DNA from: Eleginops maclovinus
Taxonomy: Eukaryota; Chordata; Actinopteri; Perciformes; Eleginopidae
Length of the DNA: 64,000 bases
Assembly: GCF_036324505.1 (NCBI RefSeq)
Contig: NC_086355.1
Coordinates: 20,884,518 to 20,948,517, forward strand
Reading direction: 5' to 3'
Shown here: positions 11,446 through 26,400 of the stretch, piece by piece
Numbering within the stretch: the first letter of the stretch is position 1
Layout of the letters: the number at the start of each line of letters is the position of its first letter
Made by a program: the position numbers and the translations under genes
Notes under the pieces: model-generated
The model's database searches: none
What the model saw: the letters and a program-made list of their open reading frames with translations, nothing else
What the model was told of the DNA's origin: nothing

Positions 11446-14400
11446 GGGATTCTCACTCCATCAAGCAAAAAAAGTCATTTTCTCTTCCCGTTTCCTCCTG
11501 TTCTTTTGGGTCCTGGTTATCGTTGGGGGCTTGAATACAATCATTAATCATCTCTGAGAGCTCTTTTCATGAGGGCTCTAATGACTCTGTCCTTTTGTCG
11601 TCGCTTTCAGGGCCGGCCGGGGCGAAAGGAGAGAAGGGCAGCGCTGGGGACACGGGAATGAAAGGAGACAGGGGTCCGATCGGGCCGAAGGGAGAATCCA
11701 GCTCCGGATCACGGGGGGGATCCCGTGGAGAGAAGGTTCGGACCTATTTATATCATCTACTATAGGATGGGGTACATGTATTAGACATGTCCTGCAGTGA
11801 GAGGGGTGGGACGCACTGACGATGCAATAATTCCTTTTTAGTTTGTCCTTGTGAAGGTCCCAGAGGGGGGGTGGGGGGGAGTCAGCTGGTAAAGAGCACA
11901 GAGTGGAGCAGGGTTAGTAACAGCAGCCACTGAGAGAAACGTACCAGAGGTACACTAGAGGGAGCTGATAGTCCTAATGTAATGCAAGCATGTGCTTATA
12001 TTATCAAGGATTTATTTATGTTGCTTTTCTATCATTTTGTATTCAATCTATTTATTTATTTTATCCCATTTTGATATGCTGTATTTTTTGATATGCAGTG
12101 TTTCGAGGACCTACTTTCCTAAAATGAGACAGTTCCTTAAAATGAACACAACACTGATTTGACACAGATTCAGCAGGGGATACACAAAGAAAAAAACTTA
12201 CAAAAAGATCAAATCTTTAATTAGCAGGTTCCCTTAATAATGGAAGAGTCCAGTCAGTGGGATGTGTTTCAGTTGAAGTTCTCCTACAGTGAATGTGTCT
12301 GTATAAACATGTCAGTGGATTCAAGTGTTTTTAGTTGAAGTAGACAGCTAATGAAGTCTGCTGTCTCTTCTTTCACCTTTTAGGGAGAACCCGGGGAGAA
12401 GGGAACAAAGGTGAGTTAGAGATCATCTCAATGCTGTCTTTGTGATTTGAGTCACGTGCTGTAGCTACAGAGCTTCAGGTGTATTGTGATGCAGCACGGT
12501 CCAGAACCCTGATACTACCTTACAATAAGCCAGTCTGTGGTGTTGAATCCATTCATCCTCACTGTAAATAATATATCTGATGCTTCGTCACCTCCAGGGC
12601 AGTGCAGGCTTTGGCTACATAGGAAAGAAGGGAGAGCCCGGCCCTGCTGGCCCAGTCGGCCCCCCTGGCCCTCCAGGGCCCGCAACAGAGTTTTCAGTCG
12701 GCGGTCACGGTTCAGTTACTTCCAGAGCCCCCGGACCCCAAGGACCAGCTGGACCACCAGGCGCTACAGGCCCTGAGGGACCACCAGGAACTGATGGGGA
12801 GCCAGTTAGTAGACTACAGTTAAACTGTTTACATAAACACACAAATCACAAGTTTTCAAGTCTGACACACACACAACTCATGTATCTATTAAAGTTACCA
12901 ACTCGGCTTTAAATATGATGTTAAACAGATCAATGTAACATTGAGAATATTTGTACCCATTTTAAATATCAAAAGACTATGTGTAATTATTGTTTCTTTG
13001 TCGCAGGGTGATCCTGGTGAGGATGGAAAAACCGTAAGTTGTTTTTTTTCCCTGAAAAATATCAAAAACACCTATCAAATATCTTTAACTTCTATCTGTC
13101 AAAGGCTATGTGAACATATATCCATACACTCTTACACTTACTTTTTTCCTTGTAGCCAAACCATGAGTGCCCTAACATTATGTATCTCAACACAGGGCCC
13201 TGAGGGACCCCCTGGCTTCCCAGGAACCTCGGGTGAGCCTGGACTTAAAGGAGATAAGGTAAGATGCCCACTAACATAAATACAATAAGGAATATTACTG
13301 ATAATATTGCTATGATTATTATAATAATGTCTGTGGTGCATGCAGGGCGACCGTGGAGATAGTCAACCCGGCCCCAGAGGTCCACCGGGACTTCCCGGAC
13401 CCCCAGGTCCAGGAATCAGATCTGTGAGTTCTGCTTGACCTCGGTCACATGCTCATCATGTTCAGACAGATGTTGGATCAGCAGAGATGTATTGAATGAA
13501 ACTGACATCAGTTTATGTGTTGCAGACCTTTGCGGACATGGAAGGCTCAGGGTTCCCTGATCCTGAATCTGTTCGGGTCAGTAAAATGAGTCCCTCTCTA
13601 AAGACAAATTAACTTTGTAAAGAAGGATATTTTGATTGTTGCAGTAAGACTGTAACCAGACGATCACTGTCAAACCACTAACAGAAAAATAATGTAGCTA
13701 TAACTCCTAGTTTTACAAAACACACCATGGACCGCTAGAAACGGCCTGTGCTTAAGGATTGTTTTTGATATTGTAGGGTCAACCTGGCCTACCAGGCCCC
13801 CCTGGCCCCCCCGGTCCTCCTGGTCCCTCTACAACAGGCACATCATCGAGTTCTGGGGCTTTCGGACCCCCAGGAAAGGATGGATTGCCCGGTCAACCTG
13901 TAGGTTCAATGTGTTTGTTTCTCAGCAATAATAATCAAACAATGCTCTAACTGACTGTGGACTCTAACCTAATCAACAACTCCTGTGCACCCACACCAAA
14001 TCTCTGTAGGGCCTGCCTGGTATTCCCGGGACAGATGGCAACCCAGGAGCTCCTGGTCCTAAAGGAGAAAAGGTAATGACTGTTTGAATACATGTTTCTT
14101 CTAATAGGAATAACAAAATGCATCTGTTTAGCACCCCTAGATGCATCTCAATAGTGTGAACAGTAGATTTGTTGAAATCTTACTGGATTAAATATAGTTT
14201 GCTTGTGCATATCCTTGGTGTTGGTTGACAGTATTGATACATGGTGCGGTATCTATGGACGACAACTAATATAGTTCACAGGCCATTACACACAACATGA
14301 TCTATGATTTGAGCGATCTGTATTTTACCTAATGGTCATTACCCTTCAACTATACCTAAAAGAGAGAACGTTAATGCTAACTGACCCTCCAGAGTTCTAT

Positions 14401-17400
14401 TGTGTAATAGTTACAGAGCCGTCAGACACTCATCCAATGGGATGAGTGCTAGCTAGGCTAAGTAGCATCCACTTTCCAAGTGGGAAAAACTTTACCCCTA
14501 TCACACATTTCAAATTCTATAAATGTTGTGATTTGAAAGTGGATATGGCTTGTATTGAAGTATGTAGGCTCTGAAGAGCGCCGATCGCACTAACATGAAC
14601 CACTTCGAAAACATGTGGAGCAGGTCTGTGTGCAAATAGGTGATCAGCTATTTTAAACAGAAAGAATAAAACATTTATAAAGACAGGCGTTGTGCTCTTC
14701 AAAAAACTAATTCCAGGGTAAGAACAGTACAGAACAGTTAGGTCACACTCAATATTGTCTTGATACCGGCAATAACTTAAGTATTTTTTTGTTTAGTTGG
14801 CTGCCGGGGCCAAGTGTGATTTTAACTTTGACGAACATCTAGAAAACCCTAGAGAAATGTGATCTGGCTGCAGGTGAGGAGCACATGCCATGTGAGCAAA
14901 GAAAAACAATGGTTTTGCTGGCGACTTGATCCTTAAGCTGTTTCTCGGTGAGATAAGTGCCTAAAAACGTGTAGCTAAAATGCTAGCTCTGAGATATCTG
15001 TAAACCACTGCCATGGGAACAGCTCCCTCAGATGCTAAAAGTTTGCTGTTTCCACGAAGCCAAAACATTGAAATCCTATTTTAAGAAAATATAAAAACTG
15101 AAGTTGCTATTAACACATCTTGTCCCGCTCTTTCCTACACTAGGGTGATTCAGGCGAGCTGGGTCTTCCAGGAGCGATTGGAGAGAAGGTGAGGACTTGT
15201 GATTTCTTTAAGTTTAAAGTTTCTTTAACTAGCTGCCGCTTTACATTTAAATCTGCAGTCCAAAACACAGCTAAATGCAATGTGTATTTGTAAGCAGTGC
15301 TAGAGGGCACATACAGAGAATAAGTTAGATAAGTGTACAGTGAGTTGATGGCGTGCTTGTTGGAAACTATACTGATGTATCATCTACTTCTAAAGCTCTT
15401 CTCATCCCTTTCATTCCTCCAGCCAAGCTCCTACTTTTCTTTTCTCACAAATCTGCTGCCCCACTATTTATCCTCCTCCTCCTTTCCTAAGTCTTCCTCT
15501 CTGCAGGTAACTGTGCTCCGGCACGTCAGCCGTCACAGAGGATTTGTGTCTGCTAACAATATGCAAATGTTTCTCAAATATTGTCAGCCGCAGACTTGAC
15601 TTGAAGTTTAATCTGAGTGCTGGTTATGGATTGGTTTCACATTTGGTGACGCCTGAATTTGGCCCCCAGAACAATGAGCATGAGTTTTTGTGCAGTTACA
15701 TTATCCGTGCTCTTAAACTCACTAAATGCTGCATGAAGGGTAGTAGCAGTTGTGTGCATTAAAGTCCTGACAATAACATTACTAAAATGAAAACATTACC
15801 TTATGCTTTGATATTGTATTAATTTGGTCTGCCATCCCTCCCTACAGGGATCTGGAGGAGACCCAGGGATACCGGGTGTTCCGGGACAGACCGGATTGGC
15901 TGGTCTGCCCGGACCCCTCGGGCCAGTCGGACCACCGGGGCCTCCTGGGCCTCCTGGATCTGGCTACCGTGTCGGATTTGTAAGTTCGTATCTTGATCAA
16001 ACAATTTAAAAGGGTTGACTTAATCTCACTTAAAAGGATAACAACAATTCAAAGCTACATTTAGTCTGGAGTGGTTTTCTATGACCGGGGTAAGGTGAAT
16101 GGTAATATGAAAATATGTTAATAAAATACAGCCTATTGAAAGCTGTACTGCAGACCCATCATTCTGCTCAGTTTGTATGAATATCTGTCAATTAAATCAT
16201 CTCATTCACAACAGCATTTAATCTCAAAATAAATGGCCAGGAAAGAAAGAAGCTAATTCAAAGTCAGTTTTACCGACTGTAAATATGTCTTTGCTGGTGT
16301 TTGTAGGACGACATGGAGGGCTCTGGTGGAGGTTTCAGCAACGGGCTTCCTGGCGCCAGAGGACCTGAAGGAATACAGGTCGGTACTGTGTATTGGAGAA
16401 ACATTACGTATGGAAATGTTCACATTACTTACTTTAAATAAAGAACTACAAATTCTCTCTTTACTAATCTGAATAGCAGTTTTAAAGTCATAAAGTTTTG
16501 TAGGATAGAATGTATCATACTCCAGAAACCCATCAAGGAAATGGTTGGTAAAATAAATTGTGTCTTGTGATAGTACTATGGATTTTGAAGCTTATTCTCA
16601 TAGAACAGCACTTTTATTTGTTACATTTCATCTGAATGTGTAACACATTGCAGTTTGTCTTGCTTGGAAAGCTGCTAACATCTGCATCTTAAGGTAGTTA
16701 AAATAACAGCACTAACCAAGTGATATGTTTGCTACTGCAACAGAAGCCGCATGAATAAATGACGTACCAAGTGTTCATGGTGGCATGAGACAAAGAACAC
16801 TGGTTAACTCAAAAACGTTTCAATCCTTTTTATTTATTCAGTTTTATTATATGGGCAGTTTGGTCCAGCTGCCATTCAATCTATAAATAATCTGATGAAG
16901 TGTTATTGTTTTATCAAAAACAGCATGGCAGGTATTTTGTACAACTCTACAATTTACAATTCTGTTGTGGACTGGAAGAGGTCCCTCTATTTTGTTCTGG
17001 TTTTTTATTACATGAGGAAGCTATAAACAAGCTTGAAAATAACGGCTAATATTTGTTATTTCAGGGTTCTCCTGGCCTGCCTGGACTTCCTGTAAGTAAC
17101 TCAAGTCATTCTACTAATCTTGCTCCTACCTCTGTCCCCTTCTTCAACACTTTTAAAGCAAAGTATTTGATTAAAAAAGGGTTTATTTTTAAGTATGAAC
17201 TAAGCAAAGACACACAAACAAGCCTGAGGTACCGTTACCTGGGACTGAACCAAGGTCTCCAAGGTGATAGCGTGTGTTTGGCCCCTGCACACCCTCAAGC
17301 GTCTTAATGAGTTTATTTACCATTCAGGTTTGGTTATTTGCCACGGCCTTATCCTTGATACTCTCCTCTGCTGTCATTCCACGTTGTTTGTTTTCAAAAC

Positions 17401-20400
17401 CATTGCTTTGAGAAAAATAAGCTGCAGCTCTATTGATTCCTGAGGGCAAAATGAGGTCATTGCCCTGTCTGAAGAGAGAGAAATGGGGTGGAAATAAATC
17501 ACACAAACAGAGCTGGAAATGCATACAGTATAAGCAGTGGTCTGCTTAATTGAAAAGATTGGATGAAAAAAAGAGGGTAGAAGACAAATTTGAAGCAATG
17601 TGACCTCTGGGTTAGCACGTTAGCATAAAGCTGTGAAGAGCTGCAGAGCTGGGTGTTGATTTGAAGTTGAATTAAAAGTAGAAGCAAACCTATCACAGGT
17701 AGTCATGTGGTTACTTTTGTTCACTGCTGTATCTCTGTGTTTCCTCTGCAGGGTAAAGCGGGGCTGCCTGGTATGCCCGGTCAGAAGGGCAGTGAAGGAG
17801 CCGTCGGAAGAGACGGACGGTCAGGCCTGGACGGCTTTCCAGGACCTCAGGTAAAACAGATTGAGAACACAAACGAGAAGGCAGCAGCTGGATAAGATGT
17901 CACATGCAGTAGATGTCAACACTGAGTTCAATGTATTATTTCTTCTGTTATGTGTTGTATTGTTTATTAAATGTTTACAAAGTTTAAGGCAAAACTAAGA
18001 GGCAGAAATATTTAGCATTCTGAAATGTTTGTGTCTGGGGACAACACACCCCGTGGCAAAATAGGTAATTTCATCAAATATTTTGTACCAATGGGGAAGA
18101 ACATTATCTATTTTTTTGAGGAAAAACAGAGAAGAATTCAGCCTGAGGTCATTCACATTGTGATAAAATGTAGTAGTAGTAAACAAAACTGCCAACTACT
18201 CACACAACCTCTGTTTCCAGCAGTTGGACTGTTTGAAGAACAAGGATTGTCGTTTTTGCAGTTCCTGCTGCTGCTTCCAGTATGCCATAATGTTTGATCA
18301 GTGTCAGGCAATACCTGTTTAAAGACACTATGATACTGGGATCTATAACAAGAAATGTCCAATTCAAGCATGATGCTCATTCTTGATCTTAGAAACACAA
18401 TTTAACAAAGACCGTCTTATTGCATGTCATGGTCTTCATCAGAGCACTGCTGAGTTGTCATGGAGTTAGCTCAATCCTGACATATCCAGCAGTCATTTTG
18501 TTGCAATCAGACAAGATTTGGGTATCGGAGCGTTTCTGGTTTTCCGTTTGTAGTATTGTATCATTCATTTTTGAGCAGGCTTTGGTTGCATATGGTTAAA
18601 AAAAGCCAATCTACAGACCATTTAGCTTTTAAACTGGCTACTTATAAAACAAACTGGTCATAGATATCATTTATTATCAACCCCATTATTTTGCCAAGTT
18701 GTTTCTCGAGAAATATAAGAGCTGCACATTCCTCCTGAAGAGGAAGTCTTGGCCAGATTGGAATTGGGACTAAGACAGTAATATGCAGATTTGGTAGCGA
18801 GTAAATCACCTTTGAGAAAGGGCTTTTTTGTCAATATATTTCAGAACGTTAAACAGGCATAATTTTGCACATCTAATTTGTACAAATGTGTAGTAGAACA
18901 TTTTCTAAATGTAACTCTATCATTACATTTAACGGGTAATCATTTTTCAACACATTTTAATATATTTGCAGCATTTATTGTCTTCAATTTAAATGAGATG
19001 GTTGTTTCTCCTGCATAGGAAATACACATGTATTTTTGGACAGTGCTTTGACATTTTTTTTAACATATCTTCCGTCTCATTCCTTTTTATTCTAACAGGG
19101 ACCAAAAGGTGACGGTGGTGACAAAGGAGAGAGGGTGAATATAATTTAAATACAATATGTTCACTAAAACACACATCTCACTCCTGTGTGATTCTTAGCA
19201 GTCAGGGAGTTGTGATAGTTCTTTGGATCTCTCACACCTTTAACGTCTCCTAAAATTGCGAAGAGGGAAGACAAATAATTAAAGTAATGCAATTAAAAGT
19301 AATATCACATTAATTATCAGAGTAACTTGTGGTTTTAGGGTGACCCTGGTCGGGATGGATCCGGAGTCCCTGGCCCCCCCGGCCCACCTGGACCCCCGGG
19401 ACAAATCATCTACCAGACTGATGGCAATGTGAGGAACACACCCACTGCACTGACACACAGAACTAACGTAGATTAAATCAGTGATGGCCTTCACCCTAAC
19501 TTCATTCTCTGTCCCTACAGGCTGGCGGTGTGGCTGGTGAGGTTGGGCGGCAGGTATGTATTTAAATATCAATACAAGTACAGTTTTAACATGTATGTGG
19601 GATTACACAGCTACAGTTCTGTGTTCACATGAGGCTTTCTACTCATTTTGCCATCTTTAAAAATGTACCCAGCCATGTAATTGTCTCTTATTTTCCTGTA
19701 CAGCGAGAAAGTGGTTTACCCGGTCAAGCTGGATTCCCTGTAAGTCTCCCTTGTTATATAATTAACGTATCGTCCAGTTATTACCATTATAATAAATGTT
19801 TTCCAGTTTCCTCTTTATTCTGAACCTTAATCTACATTTGGATTCTGTTTCAAACTCTTTTTCAACCTAAACTAATTCCATGAAACGACCCGTCTGCAAC
19901 ACTCAAAGCTATTCACCAAAGATGCAAAACTTGAAAGAAATGGTGTTAATTAAGAGTTCCTCTATAGGAAAGTAAACTAAAGGCCGTATAAACCCTTACA
20001 TTCAATCTGCTATTATAAGGTATAGACATAGCATTGTCCGCCAAAGCTTTGGTTATTCCCAAGCGGTAACTTTTGCTTTAAACTTCCATTATTTTAGACT
20101 CCACCATTTTTAAAGGGTTGATTGTATAGAAGTCTATGAGAAAATAACCATACTTCTTCATTGGATTCAAAGTGGTGCACCAATCTGGATTTTACATTTA
20201 AATCCAAATGTGATGTCAGTTTTGGGGTATTTCGTTGTTGCTTATTCCCACTTTGCAGTTGATGAAGCAAATTAAGATAAGATAACATGGACCTTTATTA
20301 ATCCCCATGGGGAAATTCAGGATTCACCAAAATAATCAAACTATCAAGTGTTAATAATACCTAATCATTTTCAAAGGGCACTCTAGTTTAATTAAGAATA

Positions 20401-23400
20401 GCTTGGTAAAACAGGAGTAAACCAATGTTGGACACCATTGAAGCTCTGAGTTTTGCTCAGACAGCAATTACCGGTAGGATCAATTCATTGTTGGTTTTGC
20501 TCTTTTTCTTTCATAAAAAGGTATACATTCTGTTTTCTGATATTGGTGACCATTTTGTTCAAATGTTGACCATGGATAAATCTCCTTCATCTAAATCTGT
20601 AATCATATAAATCAGGTCTCTTGATTTCTCTGTACTGCAGCGTTTCTCACTAAAGTCAATTTAACTCTTTCTGTCAAATTCCCACAATATTTTAACAGTA
20701 AAATTGGGCATTTACAAAACCAAGCAATCATGTATGCTTCTCAGCAATACAAAATGGCAGATTAGCCCTGCCTTTACTCAAAGAAGGCCACAACATCTCC
20801 TCCCCTAATATCAGCACTTTATCTAAACAATGGTCGACTCAGCAATTTATAAGCACAGAATGGAAAGGACTAATGGAACATTTTGAAATGATCTGTGGCA
20901 TGCAAGACGTTTTGCTGCCAACTGACTGTTACTCTGATCTGTTGTTAATTGAGATGTTGTATTGTCTCATCATTCAGGGTCCTATTGGGCCAAAGGGGGA
21001 CAGAGGAGACCCTGGAGTTCCAGGCTATGGAGTGAAGGTGGGGTCTTCATTATGTTTTTGTTCAACTATTAATTTAGCAACTGGTAGTGATTGAGGCAGT
21101 GCTGTCATTGGTGCTGCTGCTCTGTGTGCAGGGGGAGAAAGGTGAACCAGGCTTAGTGATTGGATCTGATGGAAATCTGATGCATCTGGATGGGCTGTCG
21201 GGGGAGAAGGTGAGTCTCACTGAGTTTACTGTAGCTCCGATTTATCCTTCTCATTTAAATGGGAATAATTTCCCCTCTACAGTATATGATATGTCTAAAT
21301 GTGTTGCCGAGATGAAGGTGCTACATACGCTTTTGAAACTAATCTGGTTCTTTTACCATGCCTGTAGGGAGACAGAGGATTACCTGGACCTGTTGGACCC
21401 ACTGTAAGTGTTTCAGCATTTCAATCCAAAATATGTTTATCATCTGAGAACTAATTCTCATTTAGAATGACAACCTGGCTTCTTATTTGTTCTCCTGTTA
21501 TCTCACATTGTCTTCCATTTCTTGATTTGTTGTCGTAGGGCCCGTATGGTCCGGCTGGAATAAAGGGGGAAATTGGAATGCCTGGAAGACCTGTAAGTAC
21601 CCTCCCTTGGTGTCCTTAGTTGGTATATTATATGTCCTACTGTTCTAAGTATTACATTTCATCTATTGACCTTTTGTATATGGCTGTAGTTACACCTGAA
21701 TCCTGTTTGAGTCTATGTGTGTAGCATTACTGATCGATGAGTCTCTCCCCTAAGGGTCGTCCTGGTGTGAACGGGTACAAAGGAGAGAAAGGAGAATCAT
21801 CAGGAGGATCGGGCTATGGCTACCCAGTAAGTGTTAATAACATGACCAATGTCTTAGATGAGCGAAGTGACAGAAGTTATAACACACAGTTTAATCAACT
21901 TGTTCACCTATCTCAAGCTATGCCAGGGTGTAATGAAGGCAAATCCTCCAAAGTCACAAAAGTCACCTGGTAAACATCTGCTTAACTTAACTCCAGCTGT
22001 TTTCCACTCCAGCCATTACATCTGCAGTTCAATCATCTTCAGTTCAAAGGTCAAGGGTTCTTATAATCAGATGCACAGTAGCTACAGTGTAGTTATGGCA
22101 ATGAAAATCTTAGGTCCCAATGCTAAATATTATAAAAGGACATAAGACAAAATAATACAATAAAACTAAAAAATAGTGCAAAATGAAACATATATATTTA
22201 AACACAATTAGCCAAAATATGCATGGAATGTTGAAAGTGACATTTTCAACACTTTGACTTTTTCGACCCTTGCTGAATCTTTTTATTGGCAACCAAAATA
22301 AAATCTGCACATAGTCATAGTGTACTCATTGTATGACGTAGTTTTGTCGGCCGAATTGCAAAATCTACCCCAGGTGCTACTATAAAAAGTACCAGGAACT
22401 AAACATTTGATCATGGAAAACCAAAAGAGAGCAATTTGAGTTTGAATGCAGCAGGGATGTGACACGTGTTCTTTAAGGTGTTATGAATTTGTCATTCGTC
22501 TTATCCACTAGAACTCTTCTTATATTTCTATCTAGTTGTATTTCATACTGGACATTTAAGATTACATGTCAGTGACAATATCAATTATATATTTTAAAAA
22601 CTGATATTTCTGACATTTTCAAAGAGAATCACAGCACATTTAAACAAACTGAAACTGTTTGGATCTGCATTTTTATGTTTTCTCAACGTACTGCGTTTCT
22701 TATCTTCTGAAGTAAGATTCATTTAGTTTTAACCTTGCTGCCTCTTATCAGTCTGTGTCTTTTAGGTCGTCGTCATTCATTCTATTGTAATCCCACTACT
22801 GAACAGGTGACACGTGCAATCAACTAAACGTATTGAGTGAAAAGGAAGAACATTTAGCATTAAGCATCAGAAACCAACGAGCTAGCTAGCCTTTGTGTTA
22901 AAAAGAGATGTTTTTCCAATATGTGTTGTAAAAATAAAAGTATTGGGTTTCAAAAAACAACAACTTTTGATTCATTTCAATACCGACCCAATGTTCTTCT
23001 CTGCATTTGAGCCCGGTCACTGACGCTGTTGAAGTCATGATGATTTACATTCATGGAGAAAGCTTCTGTAATCTTAATCATAACTATACATTTCCTAGAT
23101 CTGTCAGTGTACTTCTGAAAGACTGCTTTGACTTCCTGTATCTACACACCAGACAGTAAGGGTTCTGTTTATCATAGGGAGTTCCTGGCCAACCTGGACC
23201 ACCCGGACCACCTGGCCCCCCAGCACCAAGCACTCCCTTTGATCGCTTCAATGTGAGTACATGAATATGTCCCAGTTAGTCTTCCCTGTAAGTGGAACTG
23301 TTACTCTATGATATCCAGTCATTATCTGGAGCTTTTGCTCCGTTCTTTAAGCCATGATGGTGAGACTCAGTCCGTGTGTAATTGCATAATTTAGCATAAA

Positions 23401-26400
23401 CCTAAACTTAATCCCTTTCCCTCTGTCCTTACTGTAATACTTTTCATTGAGCGTTTTTTCTTTCTCTTCATAGCGCTATGACGACACTTCAAGGAATTAC
23501 CCAGGTATGACCTCCAACACACACCGTTTGTTGTTTAAGGCACAGACGCGTAATACTGTAAGATAAAGGGGGATAAGAAGGGAGAAGTTAAGTAAAAGTG
23601 CCAGTCAAGGAAGAGAGATTTAGAGAGGCTTTAAAGTGTCTGCAGAGATAAACACTTTTATCTTAGTTTCAGTTTGATCCAGCTGCCTCAGCCTGAAGGG
23701 GATATACACTCCATTGTCAGGAGATTAAGCCGTCAAGTCGGACTAGATTTGAAGGATGATTTGATACAATTTAGAAGACTTGCAGTTTTGAATGGTAGAT
23801 ACACCTGTGGGATATTGTGTCTTACTCATCTATGTTAATAAATGACACTTTCTTCTAGCAACTAAAGGAGAAAAAGGAGAGCATGGTGACCGAGGACTGC
23901 CGGGAATCCCAGGTAAATCCTTACTGGAATAAATTAGACAAAGTGTACCATTGAACTTTATCACTGCACTGCAAGATCATATTGAAGTTAATTATAAGTA
24001 CTTATAACTAACTTACATCTGTTTTTCTCCCCCAGGAACAGCCTCTAACTTTGATATTTACGCATTCAAGGTAAACTAGTTTGATGCTAAAGCACTCGTC
24101 AGATATATTGGTATTATGGGTATACCGTACTTCATAATGTCAAAATGTTTTCCCACAGAATGAGCTGAAGGGAGAGCGCGGAGACGTGGGTGTGAAGGGA
24201 GAAAAGGGAGAGCCTAGTGGAGGATATTACGACCCACGGTTTGGAGGAGTGCAAGGACAACCAGGGCCTCCGGGCCAACCGGGCCTAGAGGTGAGTTGAG
24301 AGGGTCTGTCGTATGTTAACAGTTGAGTTGGGGTTGTATGAGGTACTTGTACATAGTCAGTGAATAACCTATAGAAGATGATAGTCCACAGGTTCCCATT
24401 GTGGTGAAACCAATACAAACTCACTGAGAAGGGACAGCCACATACAGAAGTTTCAGTTCAGGCAATATTTAGCAACATGTCACTGCTTTCACTTACATTC
24501 AGACGACACTTTCCAAGGGAATTCTAAAGTGAATTTATCAGAGATTGGTGGTTTTGATTGAGAGTATAAATAAAGCTGTAGTTCCTCATGTGAAATTTGC
24601 CCGAAAGGGAGGCAGTGAAAATATTTTTAATTTAGTGTACATGAAAACTGGGATCAAAGGGTCGGCTTTTCCTTCAAGATATGTAAAATACGTTTTGCAT
24701 CTGTAGCAGTACATTGCTTAGCTTCTGGCTGGCACTAATGGTTGTTTCTCCAAACTGGGGGTGTAACACACGTAGGTTATTCCCTAACTATGGACAATAA
24801 CCTCACACATCCACATTTCAAAACATCTAAATTATGTTTGTTGATTTAAAAGTCAGTCAGCGGTTATTCCACATTAACAAAGTAGTTTGATATCACCTAC
24901 ATGGGAGACGTTTAAAAAAGTGACCTCCAGTAATTCATATTCTCTTTCATGTTAGGGTCCAAAGGGAGACTCTGTGGTGGGACCTCCTGGACCCCAGGGG
25001 CCACCAGGAACCCCAGGGATTGGTTACGATGGTCGTCCAGGTTCTCCAGGACCACCTGGACCTCCAGGACCTCCCGCACTTCCTGGAACATACAGGCCCA
25101 ATAACCGTGAGCGGATTTTCCAATCTTTAAACATTCTGAATATTTCTAAACCATACACTGCTACTACTGGTTTCTGTTGTTGTGGTTTGCTACTGGAGAC
25201 TTTCTGCACTGGAGCTGTTTATTTACCAAATCATTAACCATGTGTCGTTTTCATTTAAAGCCGTCAGTATTCCTGGACCTCCTGGTCCTCCTGGCCAACC
25301 AGGAAGTCCTGCTCTCTCCTCTGGGGTAAGTGCCTTCTCTGAATTTTAAAACCAGCCCTTATTGTTGGGCGGCATTGATAATAAATTCATTAAACAAATT
25401 GCTCATACTGTGTCTTCAATACACTGACCTGATAACATATTCCAGGCTGATCAGAACTTCTGTGTTAGCAATAAGCAGCCACTTTTTAGTTTTTTCCTTT
25501 ATGTTTAACCAAAACTAAACTTCCTGATATTTATCTTCCACAGGTTACTGTGTTGAGGTCATATGAAACAATGGTAGCTACCGCCAGACGCCAGTCAGAG
25601 GGCAGCCTCATCTACATCCTGGACAAAGCAGACCTCTATCTGAGAGTACGCGATGGACTGCGCCAAGTCATGGTAGGCTCATCTTCTTTTCACCAAGGGG
25701 AATGCAATACAAGGAATTTTACAAAGAGGCGTTTCAATTTGGCATTTGTTAGATTTTTAAGCTGCTGTATTGGATTGTTTGCCACCAGTGGATAAAACTA
25801 GTATGGTGAACCTAAGCGATACATCAGGAGGTCATTAACTGGTTTTCACAGAAGTAATAGTATCTGGGGTTATGCAAAAATACAATTAAGATTACAAAAA
25901 CTGCTAAATATTAAGTTCTGTATGGATTGTACGTGTCTGCTTAACTTGCATTTTTCAGAATTAAAATGTAATCATATTTTATTTTTAATTAAATTTAACA
26001 AATGCTTATCGCCTATTTTGACTGTAAAAAACCTTAATTTATGAAACGTTTTTTTCAAGGTATGTGTCAATGTCATAGGTTAAATAGAGATGATATACAC
26101 CCTCTACAGTTCAGATCACATTCATTGACTTTGAGGTGAGATGTCAGATTTACTAATTCACTTTTTTTACCCTCAGCTCGGAGATTACAATCCCTTCTTC
26201 AGAGATCTGGTAAGAGAAATTGAATTAACTAATCTCTTAACTTTTCTTCCTCCATCAATTTGTAATTTTATGTTGTCACTCATGTCTATCATTTCCATTC
26301 AAAGGAAAACGAGGTGGCAGAGGTCCAGCCCCCCCCTGTCATCGTGTACACCGAGACCCAGGATCAGTCCCAGAACAACGGAGCGGGCCATTACTCCCAT

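Noticed and set aside
15819..16004. Minus-strand ORFs opposite collagen exons (also near 13138, 24227, 25024, 27510)
   Set aside because: They are complements of Gly-X-Y or endostatin codons and have no independent support.
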